A stretch of DNA of 25,061 nucleotides from a virus: positions 1-25,061 of the IMG/VR virus record IMGVR_UViG_3300025767_000119; one strand, written 5' to 3'. The notes beneath the pieces were generated by a model. The model worked only from the letters and a program-made list of their open reading frames with translations, made no database searches and was not told the origin of the DNA. A program made the position numbers and the translations under genes. Below, one piece after another: positions 1 to 9,258 of the stretch; positions within the stretch are counted from its first letter, which is position 1, and each line of letters opens with the position of its first letter.

Positions 1-25
1 TAGATAACCAACTTCCATAAAAGAA

Positions 26-36
26 CTATTTATTAT
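26..36 (+). promoter_or_regulatory. Candidate late promoter element (CTATTTATWAK), copy 1
   Basis: The sequence here is CTATTTATTAT. It matches the 11-nt consensus CTATTTATWAK shared by six sites in the window, all upstream of start codons. This copy begins only 12 nt before the ATG of the first baseplate-module gene, so a transcript starting just downstream would have almost no leader. The motif has the composition and length of a phage late -10 element, but it is not the exact T4 TATAAATA box on this strand. The promoter role is inferred. Confidence 0.4.
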
Positions 37-37
37 T

Positions 38-406
38 ATGAAAGTAGACGCTTTAAAAAAATTAATTAAAGAAGCTGTAAGAGAAGCTATCAAAGAAGAG
101 CTTGGAACACTGCAGGACGAGAAACCAGTCATCAACACGGTTAAAGAACAAGCACCTGCAGCTAAGAAACCTCTATTCAACAATAGTAACCCTCTTGCAG
201 CAATGCTAAACCAGACTGCTGCCTCAATGACTAACGAAGATTTTGATAGAACAATCTCCTACGATAGTACTCAAGCCAGATCTTTTAGCGCATCTCCATC
301 TGGAGCACAACCCGGACTAGATTTAAGTCAATTAGACTTTACAAAGAAAGCAGGAGCTATATTAAAAGCTTCTAACGAGAAAGATAAACAGAGACATGGC
401 GTATAA
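38..406 (+). CDS. Small helical protein preceding gp25; unknown function
   Basis: A 122-aa protein that I do not recognise by function. Residues 1-24 form a charged amphipathic helix (KKLIKEAVREAIKEEL) that resembles the N-terminal peptides of several proteins further along the window. It is followed by a Pro/Ala/Asn-rich low-complexity stretch and a Ser-rich middle, and ends in a short basic tail. It begins 5 nt after a candidate late promoter element and overlaps the gp25 gene by 11 nt, so it is probably a late, virion- or assembly-related protein co-translated with the baseplate genes. There is no Shine-Dalgarno sequence; the ATG sits in a TATTATT context. The coding call is good and the function is open. 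Confidence 0.75.
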   Translation: MKVDALKKLIKEAVREAIKEELGTLQDEKPVINTVKEQAPAAKKPLFNNSNPLAAMLNQTAASMTNEDFDRTISYDSTQARSFSASPSGAQPGLDLSQLDFTKKAGAILKASNEKDKQRHGV

Positions 407-806
407 CGTTGGTAAGATAAGTCCGATAGATTTCGAAAAAAGTACAGCCGTTGGGGTAGCTCTACCTTTCAGCGGTCTTGCTGTTTTTAATCAAACGTAT
501 ACTAGCCAAGAAGCAATAAAGACTAATATTATAAACTTCTTCCTAACAGGAGTAGGTGAACGTTATATGAATCCAACTTTCGGGACTCGATTACGTAATC
601 TACTTTTTGAACAAATCGAAGAAGAAGTAATAGAAGACCTTAAGGATACCGTCCGAGAGGATATGGGAATATACTTCCCAACAGTAGACATCAGGAAACT
701 AAGCTTAATAGCTTACCCAGATTACAATACAGTAACTTTCACAATAAGTTATGCAGTAGAGAATACTAATATAGAGGATGAAGTAGTAATTAATTTTGAA
801 CAATAA
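396..806 (+). CDS. 25: Baseplate wedge protein, gp25-like (GPW/gp25 family)
   Basis: A 136-aa protein, close to the roughly 130-aa length of T4 gp25. The family signature is present: a helix that places the protein in the wedge (EAIKTNIINFFLTGVGER), then the Y-x-N-P-x-F-G-T-x-L motif at about residues 53-62, and a C-terminal beta region with PDYNTVTFTISY. In T4, gp25 joins the gp6 dimer to the sheath-initiating part of the baseplate and carries the sheath-like handshake fold. The older label 'lysozyme-like' does not indicate lytic activity. The gene overlaps its upstream neighbour by 11 nt and shares one base with the following gp6-like gene (TAATG), in keeping with tight co-expression of wedge parts. 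Confidence 0.93.
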   Translation: MAYNVGKISPIDFEKSTAVGVALPFSGLAVFNQTYTSQEAIKTNIINFFLTGVGERYMNPTFGTRLRNLLFEQIEEEVIEDLKDTVREDMGIYFPTVDIRKLSLIAYPDYNTVTFTISYAVENTNIEDEVVINFEQ

Positions 807-2611
807 TGGCTCAAGACAGAGATATTAAATACATTAACAGAGATTTTGGCGACTTTAGAGCACAGCTCATAGAGTACGCTAAGAACTACTTCCCTGAGAC
901 CTACAACGACTTCTCTCCAACATCACCAGGTATGATGTTTATGGAGATGGCTGCATACGTTGGAGACATACTCTCCTTCTACCAAGATACTCAGCTACAA
1001 GAGACATACCTACAGTATGCTAAAGAACCTGGTAACTTATACGCATTAGCGTATATGATGGGATATACTCCAAAAGTAACTTCTGTATCTGAAGTAGAGT
1101 TAGAAGTATCCCACACTGTAGCAGCAACAGCAGGATCCGCACCTGATACATCTCAAGCTTTATTAATAGCTGCTAACGCACAACTTACATCAACCACACA
1201 GGGTCAGGTAAAGTTCTTTATCGATAGAGAGATAGATTTTGCATTTGAATCCTCAACTGATCCTACTGAAGTAACTGTAGCATCTACCGTAGGAGGTTCC
1301 CCTGCATCATTCCAATTAAAAAAGAAAGTCAAAGCATTCTCCGGTGAAGTTGTGACTACTCAACAGGCATTTAATTCCGTAGAGAAGTTTGCTACATTTA
1401 ATATCGAAGATGATAATATCGTCGGTATACTTGATATTGTTGACAGTAACGGTAATGTATGGACAGAAGTTCCTTTCTTAGCTCAAGATACAGTCTTTAA
1501 TAAAACAACTAACACTGGAGCAGATGCTGCAACTGTACCATATATACTAACATTACAGAAAGTAGAGAGGAGATTTGTTACACGATTTAACTCACAAGGT
1601 ACCCTAACAGTCCAATTTGGAGCCGGCATTACCGGACAAGATCCAGAGACATTTGTAGTTGATCCAAAACATGTTGGTTCGAATACCCCTCAAGGTATCT
1701 CCAGATTAGATTACGCTTACGATCCTTCTAACTTCTTATTCTCTAAATCTTACGGCTTAGCTCCCTCCAATACAACATTAACAGTACGTTACATAAAAGG
1801 AGGAGGAATTCAAGCAAATGTTCCTGCTAATACAATCACAGAGCAGACTGCTGTAGTAGTTAGCGGTACAGGAACAGGATTAACATTCAACAATCCACAG
1901 CCTGCAGCAGGAGGTAGAGGAGGTGATTCCATCGAAGAACTTCGTCAAAACTCATTAAGAGCATTTAACGAACAGAAGAGGGCAGTAACTAAGGAAGATT
2001 ACGCAATTAGAGCGCTATCGTTACCGAGTACATACGGAAACGTTGCTAAAGTATATGTAACTCAAGATCAATTAAGATCTAAGAACAGTACTACCGATAA
2101 CGTTATCGATAGCAACCCGTTAGCACTTTCAATGTATGTAGCTGCTTACGATCAAGATGGTAAGTTAATTAATGCTACAAACGGATTGAAGCAGAACCTC
2201 AGAACATACTTATCTCAGTACAGACTAGTAACAGATGCTCTAAATATAAAAGACGCTTTTGTAGTTAATATTGGAGTAAAATTTGATATAATAACATTAC
2301 CAGGCTACTCTGGTAGAGACGTTTTATTAGCATGTAGTGAGAAGTTAAGATCTCATTTTGAAATCGCTAAATGGAATATCAACCAACCTATCAACTTATC
2401 TACAATCTATACTTTGCTAGACCAAGTTAAAGGAGTTCAGACAGTACAGAAAGTAGAAGTAGAAAATTTATCAGGAGGTAATTACTCTGAATTCGAATAT
2501 GATGTAAAAGGAGCTACAAGGAATAACATTGTATATCCTTCTTACGATCCATGTATCTTTGAAGTTAAGTTCCCTGATACAGATATTAAAGGAAGAATAA
2601 CAACATTGTAA
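806..2611 (+). CDS. 6: Baseplate wedge protein, gp6-like (gpJ family)
   Basis: A 601-aa protein, slightly shorter than T4 gp6 (about 660 aa). The N-terminus (DIKYINRDFGDFRAQL, then NDFSPTSPGMMFMEMAAYVGD) is the typical start of the gp6/gpJ wedge family, in which helices pack against gp25 and gp7. A beta-rich middle is followed by a conserved segment GRGGDSIEELRQNSLRAF near residue 373 and a helical domain with TKEDYAIRALSLP, the hallmark of baseplate J-like proteins. In T4, gp6 dimers form the ring linking the six wedges around the hub. It is placed directly after gp25, as in many contractile-tail systems, and is followed one base later by the next structural gene. Confidence 0.92.
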   Translation: MAQDRDIKYINRDFGDFRAQLIEYAKNYFPETYNDFSPTSPGMMFMEMAAYVGDILSFYQDTQLQETYLQYAKEPGNLYALAYMMGYTPKVTSVSEVELEVSHTVAATAGSAPDTSQALLIAANAQLTSTTQGQVKFFIDREIDFAFESSTDPTEVTVASTVGGSPASFQLKKKVKAFSGEVVTTQQAFNSVEKFATFNIEDDNIVGILDIVDSNGNVWTEVPFLAQDTVFNKTTNTGADAATVPYILTLQKVERRFVTRFNSQGTLTVQFGAGITGQDPETFVVDPKHVGSNTPQGISRLDYAYDPSNFLFSKSYGLAPSNTTLTVRYIKGGGIQANVPANTITEQTAVVVSGTGTGLTFNNPQPAAGGRGGDSIEELRQNSLRAFNEQKRAVTKEDYAIRALSLPSTYGNVAKVYVTQDQLRSKNSTTDNVIDSNPLALSMYVAAYDQDGKLINATNGLKQNLRTYLSQYRLVTDALNIKDAFVVNIGVKFDIITLPGYSGRDVLLACSEKLRSHFEIAKWNINQPINLSTIYTLLDQVKGVQTVQKVEVENLSGGNYSEFEYDVKGATRNNIVYPSYDPCIFEVKFPDTDIKGRITTL

Positions 2612-2612
2612 G

Positions 2613-3701
2613 ATGGCAGTATACAAGGTATTTTTAGAAAAAGACGCTTTTATTTACAGCGAAATTCCAACCGGAAGCGCTGGTAGAGATGAGATACTTG
2701 AGATCGGAAGCTACCCTAGAGCAGGTGTAGGTCAATCTAAGAGAACGTTAATAAAGTACGATAGTACTGAACTACACAGTATTATTGATAACTACTCCGA
2801 CATCGGCTCAGTATCAACCGAACTACAACTAAACCTTGCAGAAGCATCTGAAGTACCTACTTCCTATACTATCGAAGGATATCCTTTAGCAGAAGCTTGG
2901 ATAGAGGGTATCGGAAGATATGGGAGTAATCCAATCGACACGTCTGGTGTCAGTTGGTACAAATCTGACGGAATAAGTAACTGGAGTACTTTACCAATCA
3001 CCGGAGTAGAAGAATACCAGAACCCATCAGGACAATCAGGTGGCGGAATCTGGCTCTCAGACAATACTTTACATGTATCTCAGACACATACAGTAACTTC
3101 TACTCACGATGTAAAGCTAGATATTACTCCGATCGTTACTGCATTCTATAATGACACTATCGACAATCACGGTATATTACTTAAATTACAGGATGACTTA
3201 GAATTTCTAGCTGACCGTCAGTTTATCTTAAAATACTTCTCTACACAGACTCATACAGTATATCCTCCTACTATTAATATCAAGTGGGATGATAGTACAT
3301 ACAACTCTAACTTAACAGAAATATCCGATGCAGATGCTGTTATCACAGTTAAAGGAAATAAAGGAGAGTACGTAGATACCGGTAAGCAGAGATTTAGGCT
3401 AAATATTAGACCTAGATATCCTCAGAGAGTATTCCAAACCACTTCTGTATACCTAGATAACTTTAAGTTACCTGAAGCATCACACTGGGGGATAAGAGAC
3501 GAACATACAGAAGAGATGGTAATCGACTTTGATACGACTTATACTAAGATTAGCGCAGACAACACCTCCAGTTACTTCGATATTTTCATGGAAGGGTTGC
3601 AGCCGGAAAGATATTATCGTATATTGGTAAAAACTGAGATTGATGGAAGTACTGTGGTACTTGATAATAACCAAGTATTTAAAGTAATAAGAAATGGCTA
3701 A
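2613..3701 (+). CDS. Tail/baseplate structural protein with DNRLRE-like (carbohydrate-binding type) domain
   Basis: A 362-aa protein, mostly beta-strand by inspection. The first half resembles DNRLRE/CBM96-type jelly-roll domains: an opening DAFIYSEIPTGSAGRDEIL, a strand GQSKRTLIKYD, an aromatic-rich region with W residues, and a closing pattern VKLDITPIVTAFYND...NHGILLKL at about residues 168-190. The second half is a separate beta domain with RFRLNIRPRYPQRVFQ and ends in a fibronectin-like stretch (LQPERYYRILVKTEID). Its location between gp6-like and the giant wedge proteins points to a baseplate or fibre-attachment role, perhaps binding surface glycans. The function is inferred from fold resemblance and position. 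It overlaps the next gene by 8 nt. Confidence 0.7.
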   Translation: MAVYKVFLEKDAFIYSEIPTGSAGRDEILEIGSYPRAGVGQSKRTLIKYDSTELHSIIDNYSDIGSVSTELQLNLAEASEVPTSYTIEGYPLAEAWIEGIGRYGSNPIDTSGVSWYKSDGISNWSTLPITGVEEYQNPSGQSGGGIWLSDNTLHVSQTHTVTSTHDVKLDITPIVTAFYNDTIDNHGILLKLQDDLEFLADRQFILKYFSTQTHTVYPPTINIKWDDSTYNSNLTEISDADAVITVKGNKGEYVDTGKQRFRLNIRPRYPQRVFQTTSVYLDNFKLPEASHWGIRDEHTEEMVIDFDTTYTKISADNTSSYFDIFMEGLQPERYYRILVKTEIDGSTVVLDNNQVFKVIRNG

Positions 3702-4026
3702 CGAGGTTAAGATTCAAAAGACAGTATTTAACAGTGATGATTTTAAGAAAGTAGTTGATACAGAGTTTAAGACTTTTACTCAACCTGAAATCATAGAAAA
3801 CGTTGAAACTGTTGATGAGCTTTTTCGATTATATGATAAGCTGTTTTACAGTATTCCTATCGAAGGACCTAACTCCCATCAATATTTAGTTGAGAGAAGT
3901 ATGGAGCTATATAAATTCGAACAGACTCAAGAAGAGATTCAACCTCTATTAGATGAGATAGCAGATCTACGGAGTAGGTTACTAGCAGCCAATCAAGAGA
4001 TTATAACAATTCAGACAAACAGGTAA
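3694..4026 (+). CDS. Small structural-region protein with C-terminal coiled coil
   Basis: A 110-aa protein of unknown function. It is acidic, with an N-terminal region containing FKTFTQPEIIENVETVDELF and a C-terminal heptad-like helix from about residue 75 to the end (EIQPLLDEIADLRSRLLAANQ) that should form a coiled coil. The start overlaps the upstream gene by 8 nt, and the gap to the next gene is 4 nt, so translation is probably coupled. Within this cluster a small coiled-coil protein could be a wedge adaptor or an assembly chaperone. That is inference from context only. Confidence 0.7.
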   Translation: MANEVKIQKTVFNSDDFKKVVDTEFKTFTQPEIIENVETVDELFRLYDKLFYSIPIEGPNSHQYLVERSMELYKFEQTQEEIQPLLDEIADLRSRLLAANQEIITIQTNR

Positions 4027-4030
4027 TTAG

Positions 4031-7006
4031 ATGTCGGTATATAAACACACAGTTACTCCTACAGAAGTATCTATATTAGGATACGAAAACTATACTGATA
4101 AAGATCTGAAGGTATTAGAAGCTTATAAAGTTAATAAGTTATTTAATCCTGATATCGATCAAGTACAGTTACATATCTACTCTTTAGGACAGGAGTTACT
4201 GTATTCTGATTACGGGTATAAAGGACATAGGCAATTACTTAACTCTGCTAGCGCTAATAAAGCAGGAGCATCTTCTCTATTTCTAGACCCAGCAACCGAC
4301 GCAGTTAAGTATGGATTTGAAAAAGGAGATGTAAACTTACTTTACATATTCTACAAAAATATCTTCGGTAGAGAGAACAACAAAGCTTTCTACATCGAAG
4401 ATATCTCTCCAGATAGAACAGAATTAAAGATTAATTCAATAAAAGTACCATCAGGTACAGTTACTGATCTAATTACAAAATACAAGCAAGACTTATCTGA
4501 AGGAATCGTTGAAGAGTTACGACTAGATTTAGGGAGCAATGACCTCTTCATCGTTGTAAATCTAGATATATTACCTGACAACTCAGTCGCTATTAAGCTA
4601 TACGAACCTCTTCCTGTACAGTATAGTACGAAAGATTTATTAGACGTAGTTGAGTTAGTAGCAGATTCTGTACAATATAGTATTTCTACAGAAGTAACAT
4701 TAGACAAACCTAAGACTAAGAAACTTAGAGAAGCTAATTTTAATCTAGAGATCCTAGATGAATCTATACAACCTAGCGAGTACTTCACTTTCGATGAATT
4801 ATTCAGCCTACCTACTAATAGTACTAACTACCAAGCTATTGCTTTAGCAAATAAAGAGAATGTAGAGCTAACAGTAGATTATACTAAGTTTAGCGATTTC
4901 GTCCACTTCTCTTCTGCTGTAGAAAGGTTAAAAAACTTTAAGTATAAGTTAGACTTAATCCAACAGTACGAAGGATTCATAAGTACATTACAAGCCTCTT
5001 CAACAGTAGCAACTGTAGCAGGTAAGAATGTAGAGTATTACGAAAAGCTAATTAAAGGTATTATCGGAAATTTCGATGGATACGAAAGGTATCTTTTCTT
5101 CGAAAATACCGCTAACGCCTGGCCAAAGACTGGGAACACAAAACCGTACATCAATCAAGCTTCTACTACAGCAGCATCAGTAACATTCTACAGCGCTCAA
5201 CTAGAAGCTGCCGATACATTTGATATTGGTAACTACAACAGTCTAAGAAATACTATCCCAGCATTCATTAAAGAGGATGCTTCTAATGAGAAGTACACCC
5301 TGTTTATCGATATGATCGCTCAACACTTCGATAACTTATGGCTTTACGCTAAAGAAGTTACTAAGAAGTACGATGGTGATAACAGACCTGACGCAGGTAT
5401 CCCAGTAGAGTTAGTAGAGACTGCATTAAAGAATTTCGGAGTAAAGTTATATACTTCTAATCTGAGTCTAGAGAATCTATTAGCATACTTTAGCGGAGAA
5501 GCTTACAACCAGGGAGATGAAGTAATTAACAATTACGAGGTAGCAACAACAGGCATTACTGGAGAATTCCAACCAATGCCATATAAGAACTACCAACAGG
5601 AAGTTTACAAGAGACTTTACCACAACTTACCACACTTACTTAAGACAAAAGGTACTCCTAGAGGACTAAAAGCTCTTATGAACTGCTTCGGTATCCCACC
5701 GGAGATATTAACTATCAAGGAATTCGGCGGTATTGAAGAGAATGCAGGCTACTACGTTGGCTACGATAAAGCTATTACAGATAGTAGAGGTAAGATTAGA
5801 GTAAGAGATTTAGAGAAAGAAGGTAGTACTTTATCAAATCTTGCATCAATACAAAAAGACGAGACCAAATTTAACCAGGACCTTCATATTGTAGAAGTAG
5901 GATTCTCACCGAACGAATCTGTTAATGCTTTAATTGAAGATACTCTAACCGGGAACTACGTAGCAGCAAATTACGTAGTAACAGGTTACGTATTACAAGG
6001 AGCTTTCGACATAGATGATTTTATTGGGGATCCTTTAAATGCTCAAGCTACACAATACAGTGCACTAAGTAAACTTTCCTCTAACATTCTAGATAGTTTA
6101 GACTCCTACGATATATTTGATTTTGTAAGAATTATTAAGTTCTTAGATAATACTATCTTCAAGATGGTAAAGGACTTTATTCCTGCAAGAGATAGCATCA
6201 GTACTGGCATTATTATAAAACCTCACCACTTAGACCGGAGTAAAATTATAATCCCTTCTGCAGAATGGGAGAGAGTAGAGTACGATGGCTTAATAGAAGT
6301 AGGAGAGTATAGCGGTAGTGATGGAGGTATTCTAACAGACCTTAACACAGACCATAGTCTTACATTCAGCAATAAAGACAGTTTCACAACTAAAGCTATA
6401 GATAGAGATACACCTAAATATGACGGTGAACTATCAGGCAGTACTGTAAGTGTATTAGGAGCTGATTTAAACGGCACTAATCCTTTCTTAGGTAAGTTCC
6501 AACCAGAAACTACATACCTAACTACGACTATCACAAACAGTTCTACATTCAACTCTACAACACCTGCACCAGGGCAGATAGTGTTATTCTATAATGAAAT
6601 ATCTTTTGAAACGTCTCCAATCGACACTGGAGGTATAGGAGATAGCGGTGCATCTGGACCTGCAGGAGGTGGAGGCAGTAGTAGCGGAGGAGGATCATCT
6701 CCAACTACATACACATTAACCGTTAATATCCTAGAAGAAACTAATGAAGATTTTTCTACACTCCTACCACTCATTAACGTAACTAAAAACGGCACAGGAG
6801 TCTTTAGCGGGAATACAACATACACAGCAACAGTAAGTTCAGGAGATGTAATAGGAGTAACCGGAACTTGGGCAAATACTGATTTCCCACTACTCCAATC
6901 TGAACTCGATGGCGCGATAGTAGTAAGCCCATCTAACAGCTCTCCTAAATCCGGTACAGTGACCGTATCAAGTAATACATCAGTAACATTCAGAATACGA
7001 AACTAA
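4031..7006 (+). CDS. Large baseplate/tail protein with tail-protein-I-like segment and Gly-rich linker to C-terminal beta domain
   Basis: A 991-aa structural protein. By position, after gp25 and gp6, it is the likely counterpart of T4 gp7, but I see no direct sequence link. The N-terminal half is helix-rich. The segment QQEVYKRLYHNLPHLLKTKG followed by GTPRGLKALMNCFGIPPE (about residues 521-560) matches the LLxTKGTxxGL pattern seen in tail-protein-I-type proteins. A later conserved stretch is FKMVKDFIPARDSISTG then PHHLDRSKI. From about residue 865 there is a collagen-like, Gly/Ser-rich linker (GASGPAGGGGSSSGGG), then a roughly 95-aa Thr/Ser-rich beta domain resembling an Ig-like appendage. 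That tail domain looks like an added module exposed on the virion surface. Two bases separate it from the next gene. Confidence 0.8.
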   Translation: MSVYKHTVTPTEVSILGYENYTDKDLKVLEAYKVNKLFNPDIDQVQLHIYSLGQELLYSDYGYKGHRQLLNSASANKAGASSLFLDPATDAVKYGFEKGDVNLLYIFYKNIFGRENNKAFYIEDISPDRTELKINSIKVPSGTVTDLITKYKQDLSEGIVEELRLDLGSNDLFIVVNLDILPDNSVAIKLYEPLPVQYSTKDLLDVVELVADSVQYSISTEVTLDKPKTKKLREANFNLEILDESIQPSEYFTFDELFSLPTNSTNYQAIALANKENVELTVDYTKFSDFVHFSSAVERLKNFKYKLDLIQQYEGFISTLQASSTVATVAGKNVEYYEKLIKGIIGNFDGYERYLFFENTANAWPKTGNTKPYINQASTTAASVTFYSAQLEAADTFDIGNYNSLRNTIPAFIKEDASNEKYTLFIDMIAQHFDNLWLYAKEVTKKYDGDNRPDAGIPVELVETALKNFGVKLYTSNLSLENLLAYFSGEAYNQGDEVINNYEVATTGITGEFQPMPYKNYQQEVYKRLYHNLPHLLKTKGTPRGLKALMNCFGIPPEILTIKEFGGIEENAGYYVGYDKAITDSRGKIRVRDLEKEGSTLSNLASIQKDETKFNQDLHIVEVGFSPNESVNALIEDTLTGNYVAANYVVTGYVLQGAFDIDDFIGDPLNAQATQYSALSKLSSNILDSLDSYDIFDFVRIIKFLDNTIFKMVKDFIPARDSISTGIIIKPHHLDRSKIIIPSAEWERVEYDGLIEVGEYSGSDGGILTDLNTDHSLTFSNKDSFTTKAIDRDTPKYDGELSGSTVSVLGADLNGTNPFLGKFQPETTYLTTTITNSSTFNSTTPAPGQIVLFYNEISFETSPIDTGGIGDSGASGPAGGGGSSSGGGSSPTTYTLTVNILEETNEDFSTLLPLINVTKNGTGVFSGNTTYTATVSSGDVIGVTGTWANTDFPLLQSELDGAIVVSPSNSSPKSGTVTVSSNTSVTFRIRN

Positions 7007-7007
7007 T

Positions 7008-9224
7008 ATGCCAGCACTATCTACAATAACGGAATCGGTAAAAAGGCTGAAAATACACAAATCATCTTTAGAAGCTACCGACAATAGCAGTCTCATCCCG
7101 AATATCGATTCACTGACTATCGTACACAGTAACGTCACTATAGTGTATCAAGTAAACAGCGTACTACTGGATACTGCTGATACGTACTTACTAGAAGTTA
7201 CCCCATCTACAAGTGCTAAACCCGCCAGTACTAATAGTGCATTAACCATCTTCGTACCATACTCTACTTCAAAATTTAGCAATAGTGATTACAATACCCT
7301 GTACGGCAACTACACCGAAAACAAGAGATCAAATCTCTTTATGGAAGCTAGTTACAATACAGGAACCGTACACCCTACAAACTTAGCAGAGATCCTTAAC
7401 TTAAGAGCATCATCCGCCGAAACACAGGACAGTAACTACACCTCAATAGGCTTTGCAAATGCAAGATACTATGGCAGTAGAAATATGAGTCCTGATTTTA
7501 ATATCACATCTCCATATTCCGTATACGGAGAACAGTTAGTAGGAGACCCTAGAGTTGTATCCGGATTAAAGCCTGCTGTTGAGCAGACTAGTCCATATAT
7601 GTTAATCTTTGATAGAATTGAAACTACCTACAATGAATACAATGGAGGATTAGCCGCTAAGATTGCTTACATAATCGACGAAGATAGTAATGTGATTACA
7701 CCGAATAAAGGTAGAGAAGGGTTTAACATTATAACCCAAGGATTCCCCGCCAGCGCAGAGATTGATATTGAACTATCAGATAACACCTTATTTGGAGTTA
7801 ATATGGCAGGTATTAACGGAACCTATGATGTTAAGTTTTCCGGTCAAGCACCATCTACCTACCTATATACTCACACAGGGTCTCTAGGAGGTTATGAGAG
7901 GTTAGATGAGTTAGTATTTGATGACCCAAATCCAATAGGTCCAGGTTTCATTAGTCCAGATTTAGCAAACCCTAATAACACAGACCCTCTAATAACGTAT
8001 CAACGTTCTACTTCTCCTACACCTAGCCAAGTTAAAAAAGGGTACATCTTCACAGGAGCTGAACTCTTTGATAACGGCAGTGCTCCTTACGACTTTATCT
8101 TCACATCAGACGGTACACAGAAAGGTATATTCACTACTGAGATTGAAGTAATAGGAGAAGGAAGAGCAAGCTTATTTAGTGTATACGATAAAATCGAAGC
8201 ACGACTTGTTCGTATTGACAGTTCAAATAACAGGCACATACTAGATGCTGAGATCCATAAATTCCCGGAAAAAGATCCTGAATCATACACATTCAGACTA
8301 GAGAGTATTCCGATCGATGTAAAAGCCGGAGAGAAGGTTACAGTAGAATTAGAACTATTAGAAGACTTTTCAGAAGTTACAGTAGCAGCTAAGATGTTTG
8401 AATTACGCTCTGCCGTACCAGCAGGGGAAAAGACAGTTAAGTACTTTGAAGGATCGCTAATATCCATCCCAGCAACTAGTGGACCAGGCAACGGTGTAGA
8501 AGGAAGTTATGTGGATGTAGCTGTTACTACTAACGGTGCAGGTTACGGAGGAACAGTAAACGTTGTAGTAAATACTGATGGAGATATTGTAGATCTATCT
8601 GTAGCATATAGAGGGTTTAATTACGTTGACGGCGACACTATAACAATACCAGCTGGATCTCTAGGAGGTAATTTTAGTGGAGCAACTATAACACTAGCCT
8701 CCTCAAATCTTAGAACTAAGCAATACTTTATCTACATAGACTCCAATATAATCGCTCTTAACCCAGATACATTACAAAAGACAGTAGGACGTTTTTACGA
8801 AGGTCCATATGATATAGATACTTTAGATGAAGATAAAGACTTTGACCCTGTTATCTTTCCATTAGTACCTCGAGTAGGGGATATAATAAGATTCAATAAC
8901 GACCAGACTACAGCAAGTAAGATTACCGAGATCGTAAACATACCTACTACAAACATAACGATAGGATCCTTTACAATAACGATACCGCAGACAACGGCAT
9001 ACGTTTTAGACAAAGACATCCCAGGATACGACGCAACTACAAAAACAGGTCCACAGAATATAACTTTCTCTAGAATGGTAGAAGAGCCCGTAGTTATTGT
9101 TGATGGTTTTAAACCTGCAGGACAAACTTCAAGAGGATTAATTAAGCCTCAATACATGAGCGATAAACTTAAAGATAACTTTTCGAAGATCGTTGGAGAT
9201 CTAAAAGAAAAGAATTTGATATAA
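7008..9224 (+). CDS. Large virion structural protein (baseplate/tail fibre region)
   Basis: A 738-aa protein, mainly beta-strand. It contains several domains by inspection: an N-terminal region with VYQVNSVLLDTADTYLLEV, a middle with repeated Asn/Ser/Thr-rich strands, and near residues 500-560 a Gly-rich strand repeat (VAVTTNGAGYGGTVNVVV, then DLSVAYRGFNYVDGDTITIP). The GYxxGDxITI pattern occurs in many phage structural proteins. The C-terminus has an unusual conserved-looking tail (FKPAGQTSRGLIKPQYMSDK) with a short basic/acidic helix at the end. It lies last in the first co-transcribed block: the next gene begins after a 34-nt gap carrying a candidate promoter. A baseplate outer-wedge or fibre-attachment role is likely; an exact T4 equivalent cannot be named from sequence alone. 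Confidence 0.78.
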   Translation: MPALSTITESVKRLKIHKSSLEATDNSSLIPNIDSLTIVHSNVTIVYQVNSVLLDTADTYLLEVTPSTSAKPASTNSALTIFVPYSTSKFSNSDYNTLYGNYTENKRSNLFMEASYNTGTVHPTNLAEILNLRASSAETQDSNYTSIGFANARYYGSRNMSPDFNITSPYSVYGEQLVGDPRVVSGLKPAVEQTSPYMLIFDRIETTYNEYNGGLAAKIAYIIDEDSNVITPNKGREGFNIITQGFPASAEIDIELSDNTLFGVNMAGINGTYDVKFSGQAPSTYLYTHTGSLGGYERLDELVFDDPNPIGPGFISPDLANPNNTDPLITYQRSTSPTPSQVKKGYIFTGAELFDNGSAPYDFIFTSDGTQKGIFTTEIEVIGEGRASLFSVYDKIEARLVRIDSSNNRHILDAEIHKFPEKDPESYTFRLESIPIDVKAGEKVTVELELLEDFSEVTVAAKMFELRSAVPAGEKTVKYFEGSLISIPATSGPGNGVEGSYVDVAVTTNGAGYGGTVNVVVNTDGDIVDLSVAYRGFNYVDGDTITIPAGSLGGNFSGATITLASSNLRTKQYFIYIDSNIIALNPDTLQKTVGRFYEGPYDIDTLDEDKDFDPVIFPLVPRVGDIIRFNNDQTTASKITEIVNIPTTNITIGSFTITIPQTTAYVLDKDIPGYDATTKTGPQNITFSRMVEEPVVIVDGFKPAGQTSRGLIKPQYMSDKLKDNFSKIVGDLKEKNLI

Positions 9225-9228
9225 AACT

Positions 9229-9239
9229 CTATTTATAAT
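9229..9239 (+). promoter_or_regulatory. Candidate late promoter element (CTATTTATWAK), copy 2
   Basis: CTATTTATAAT lies in the 34-nt gap between two structural genes, beginning 30 nt upstream of the ATG at 9259. It fits the six-site consensus and is followed by AT-rich sequence (ATATACTAAAAAC). No Shine-Dalgarno lies between it and the start codon. Read on the opposite strand it contains TATAAATA, but there is no minus-strand gene here to serve. Confidence 0.45.
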
Positions 9240-9258
9240 ATATACTAAAAACAGTACA

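Noticed and set aside
396-806. Lysozyme activity for the gp25-like protein
   Set aside because: The family name is historical; the sequence is a baseplate wedge protein and shows no glycosidase catalytic motif.
4390-4788. Minus-strand open frame of 132 codons, and similar ones at 6223-6552, 8087-8491 and 15766-16116
   Set aside because: These are antisense shadows of large structural or enzyme genes with Ser/Leu-rich, domain-free translations and no promoter or neighbour support.
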